In this document: positions 6,213-6,875 of the stretch, in pieces
How the letters are laid out: each line of letters starts with the position of its first letter
How positions within the stretch are numbered: position 1 is the first letter of the stretch
Assembly (NCBI GenBank): GCA_002414705.1
Contig: DIAL01000078.1
Location: 15,817 to 22,691 of the forward strand
Reading direction: 5' to 3'
Source: Flavobacteriaceae bacterium UBA5079
GTDB lineage: Bacteria > Bacteroidota > Bacteroidia > Flavobacteriales > Flavobacteriaceae
DNA length: 6,875 nucleotides
Notes under the pieces: model-generated
Told to the model about the DNA's origin: nothing
Seen by the model: the letters and a program-made list of their open reading frames with translations, nothing else
The model's database searches: none
Program-made: the position numbers and the translations under genes

Positions 6213-6242
6213 TAAAGATACAAAGTTCATTAAATATCACAA
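6213..6242 (-). promoter_or_regulatory. Bacteroidota-type promoter of the sugar transferase gene (predicted)
   Basis: On the minus strand TTG (6242-6240), a 19-nt spacer and TATCTTTA (6220-6213) match TTG-N17-23-TAnnTTTG with one mismatch in the -7 box. An overlapping second candidate box, GAACTTTG (6228-6221), is also one mismatch off. The start of transcription would fall near 6206-6210, leaving a short leader to the ATG at 6193. This suggests that the gene, although behind another glycosyltransferase gene, can be transcribed separately. Confidence 0.5.
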
Positions 6243-6316
6243 GCTTATTAGGACTTATTGACTCTGAGCTGTTTAAAAATAATAAAGAGCGCTCCAAACC
6301 TGAAACTTTGCCTGAC

Positions 6317-6358
6317 TCACTAATCACTTCTCACCTCTCACTTCTCACGACTCAACTA
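6317..6358. repeat. Heptamer tandem repeat TCACnnC, six units
   Basis: Six consecutive 7-nt units: TCACTAA, TCACTTC, TCACCTC, TCACTTC, TCACGAC and the degenerate TCAACTA. On the minus strand they read as GTGA-containing units such as GAAGTGA. The array covers the last codons and the TGA stop (6347-6345) of the glycosyltransferase and extends about 28 bp past it. Because the period is 7 nt and each unit contains TGA, stops occur in all three minus-strand frames. The type recalls short GTGAG-rich intergenic repeats that I recall from flavobacterial genomes. Confidence 0.75.
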
Positions 6359-6875
6359 AAACCGCAAACCAAAGTCCCTTCACCACATCCCAATCAAACC
6401 CCTCAACCATGGCACGAGCACGTTCAGTCATAATATGAGTCCTGTCTATATCAGATACCAACTGTACAACAGCGACTTCAAAAGCTAAAGCATCATCTGA
6501 TGGAGCCAAAAGTCCAGTTTCGCCATGAGTAATTAAATAGGGCAAACCACCAACATTGGTAGAAACAACTGGTAAGCCTAATGCCATAGCTTCAATAACA
6601 CTCACAGGCATATTATCAAAATTGGTGGTATTAATAAAAACATTATAATGTGTTGCTAAAGCCAGCCATTCTGATTTAGGTAGTTTCCCTGTAAACCGTA
6701 AGGCAACATCTAAATCGGAAGACAGTTTTTGAGTAGCTTGAAAACTACCATCGCCTGTATCAGGACCTACCATACAAAGCTCACAAGTATAACCAGAATC
6801 TTGTAGGCGCTTTAAAACACGAACCGCTAATTCCGGATTATAGATATTTGAAAAAGAGCGCACCCATAACAAGCG
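6345..6875 (-). CDS. GT4 family glycosyltransferase, C-terminal part (runs off right edge)
   Basis: C-terminal half of a GT-B fold glycosyltransferase of the GT4/glycosyl transferases group 1 type, which transfers a sugar from a nucleotide-sugar donor during polysaccharide synthesis in the cytoplasm. The frame is open through the right edge (CGC TTG TTA TGG..., reading RLLWVRSFSNIYNP), so the start and the acceptor-binding N-terminal domain lie outside; family members are commonly about 350-380 aa. Visible are the Rossmann strand CELCMVGPDTGDG, the helix following GKLPKSEWLALATHYNVFI, and the donor-binding motif NFDNMPVSVIEAMALGLPVV followed by STNVGGLPYLI and GETGLLAP. The usual EX7E donor motif appears as D-X7-E. 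The C-terminal codons lie inside a heptamer repeat. The sugar transferase gene follows on the same strand after about 150 bp, and both probably belong to one surface polysaccharide locus. Acceptor and donor sugars cannot be inferred. Confidence 0.88.
   Translation of the reverse strand, partial: RLLWVRSFSNIYNPELAVRVLKRLQDSGYTCELCMVGPDTGDGSFQATQKLSSDLDVALRFTGKLPKSEWLALATHYNVFINTTNFDNMPVSVIEAMALGLPVVSTNVGGLPYLITHGETGLLAPSDDALAFEVAVVQLVSDIDRTHIMTERARAMVEGFDWDVVKGLWFAVLVES

Noticed and set aside
6287..6294. Palindrome GAGCGCTC followed on the minus strand by a T-rich stretch, as terminator of the glycosyltransferase
   Set aside because: The 8-bp palindrome leaves no adequate loop for a stable hairpin; the T-rich stretch alone is common in this AT-rich DNA.
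6097..6327. Minus-strand open frame of 76 codons overlapping the start of the sugar transferase gene
   Set aside because: It is out of frame with the sugar transferase and covers its N-terminal membrane helix and promoter; no family features.

Overview
The window looks like a piece of a chromosome from a marine-type Flavobacteriaceae (Bacteroidota). The evidence is AT-rich DNA, absence of Shine-Dalgarno sequences, promoter-like boxes of the Bacteroidota type (TTG, about 17-23 nt, TAnnTTTG), signal peptides ending in '...YSQ', and families typical of this group: a PorV/PorQ-type outer-membrane protein and a DUF4105 (Lnb N-terminal domain) membrane protein. The genus cannot be decided from the sequence alone.

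Layout. Positions 1-110 are intergenic, with two small GC-rich hairpins in a repeat-like stretch. Next, on the minus strand, come a DUF808/YedI-like inner-membrane protein (111-989) and, 31 bp upstream of it, phosphatidylserine synthase (1021-1776); they probably form one transcript. A small minus-strand membrane ORF of 89 codons (1950-2219) follows in an otherwise non-coding stretch, and it contains a short, almost perfect, in-frame DNA duplication. The intergenic region 2220-2467 carries a 21-bp direct repeat. On the plus strand a PorV-like outer-membrane beta-barrel gene (2468-3583) and a DUF4105 gene (3595-4764), 11 bp apart, form a compact two-gene unit. It ends convergently against a minus-strand polyprenyl-phosphate sugar-1-phosphate transferase (4802-6193), which initiates surface polysaccharide synthesis. 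Upstream of that gene on the same strand lies the C-terminal half of a GT4 glycosyltransferase that runs off the right edge (6345-6875), so the right side is probably the end of an exopolysaccharide, capsule or O-antigen cluster.

Most of the window is envelope biology: phospholipid synthesis, an outer-membrane barrel, a periplasm-facing putative hydrolase-fold protein and polysaccharide initiation. No mobile element, CRISPR array, toxin-antitoxin pair, phage gene or RNA gene was recognised. I do not see a clearly new system. The items most worth a second look are the duplicated segment inside the small membrane ORF, the heptamer tandem repeat that covers the glycosyltransferase stop codon, and the PorV-like/DUF4105 pair.
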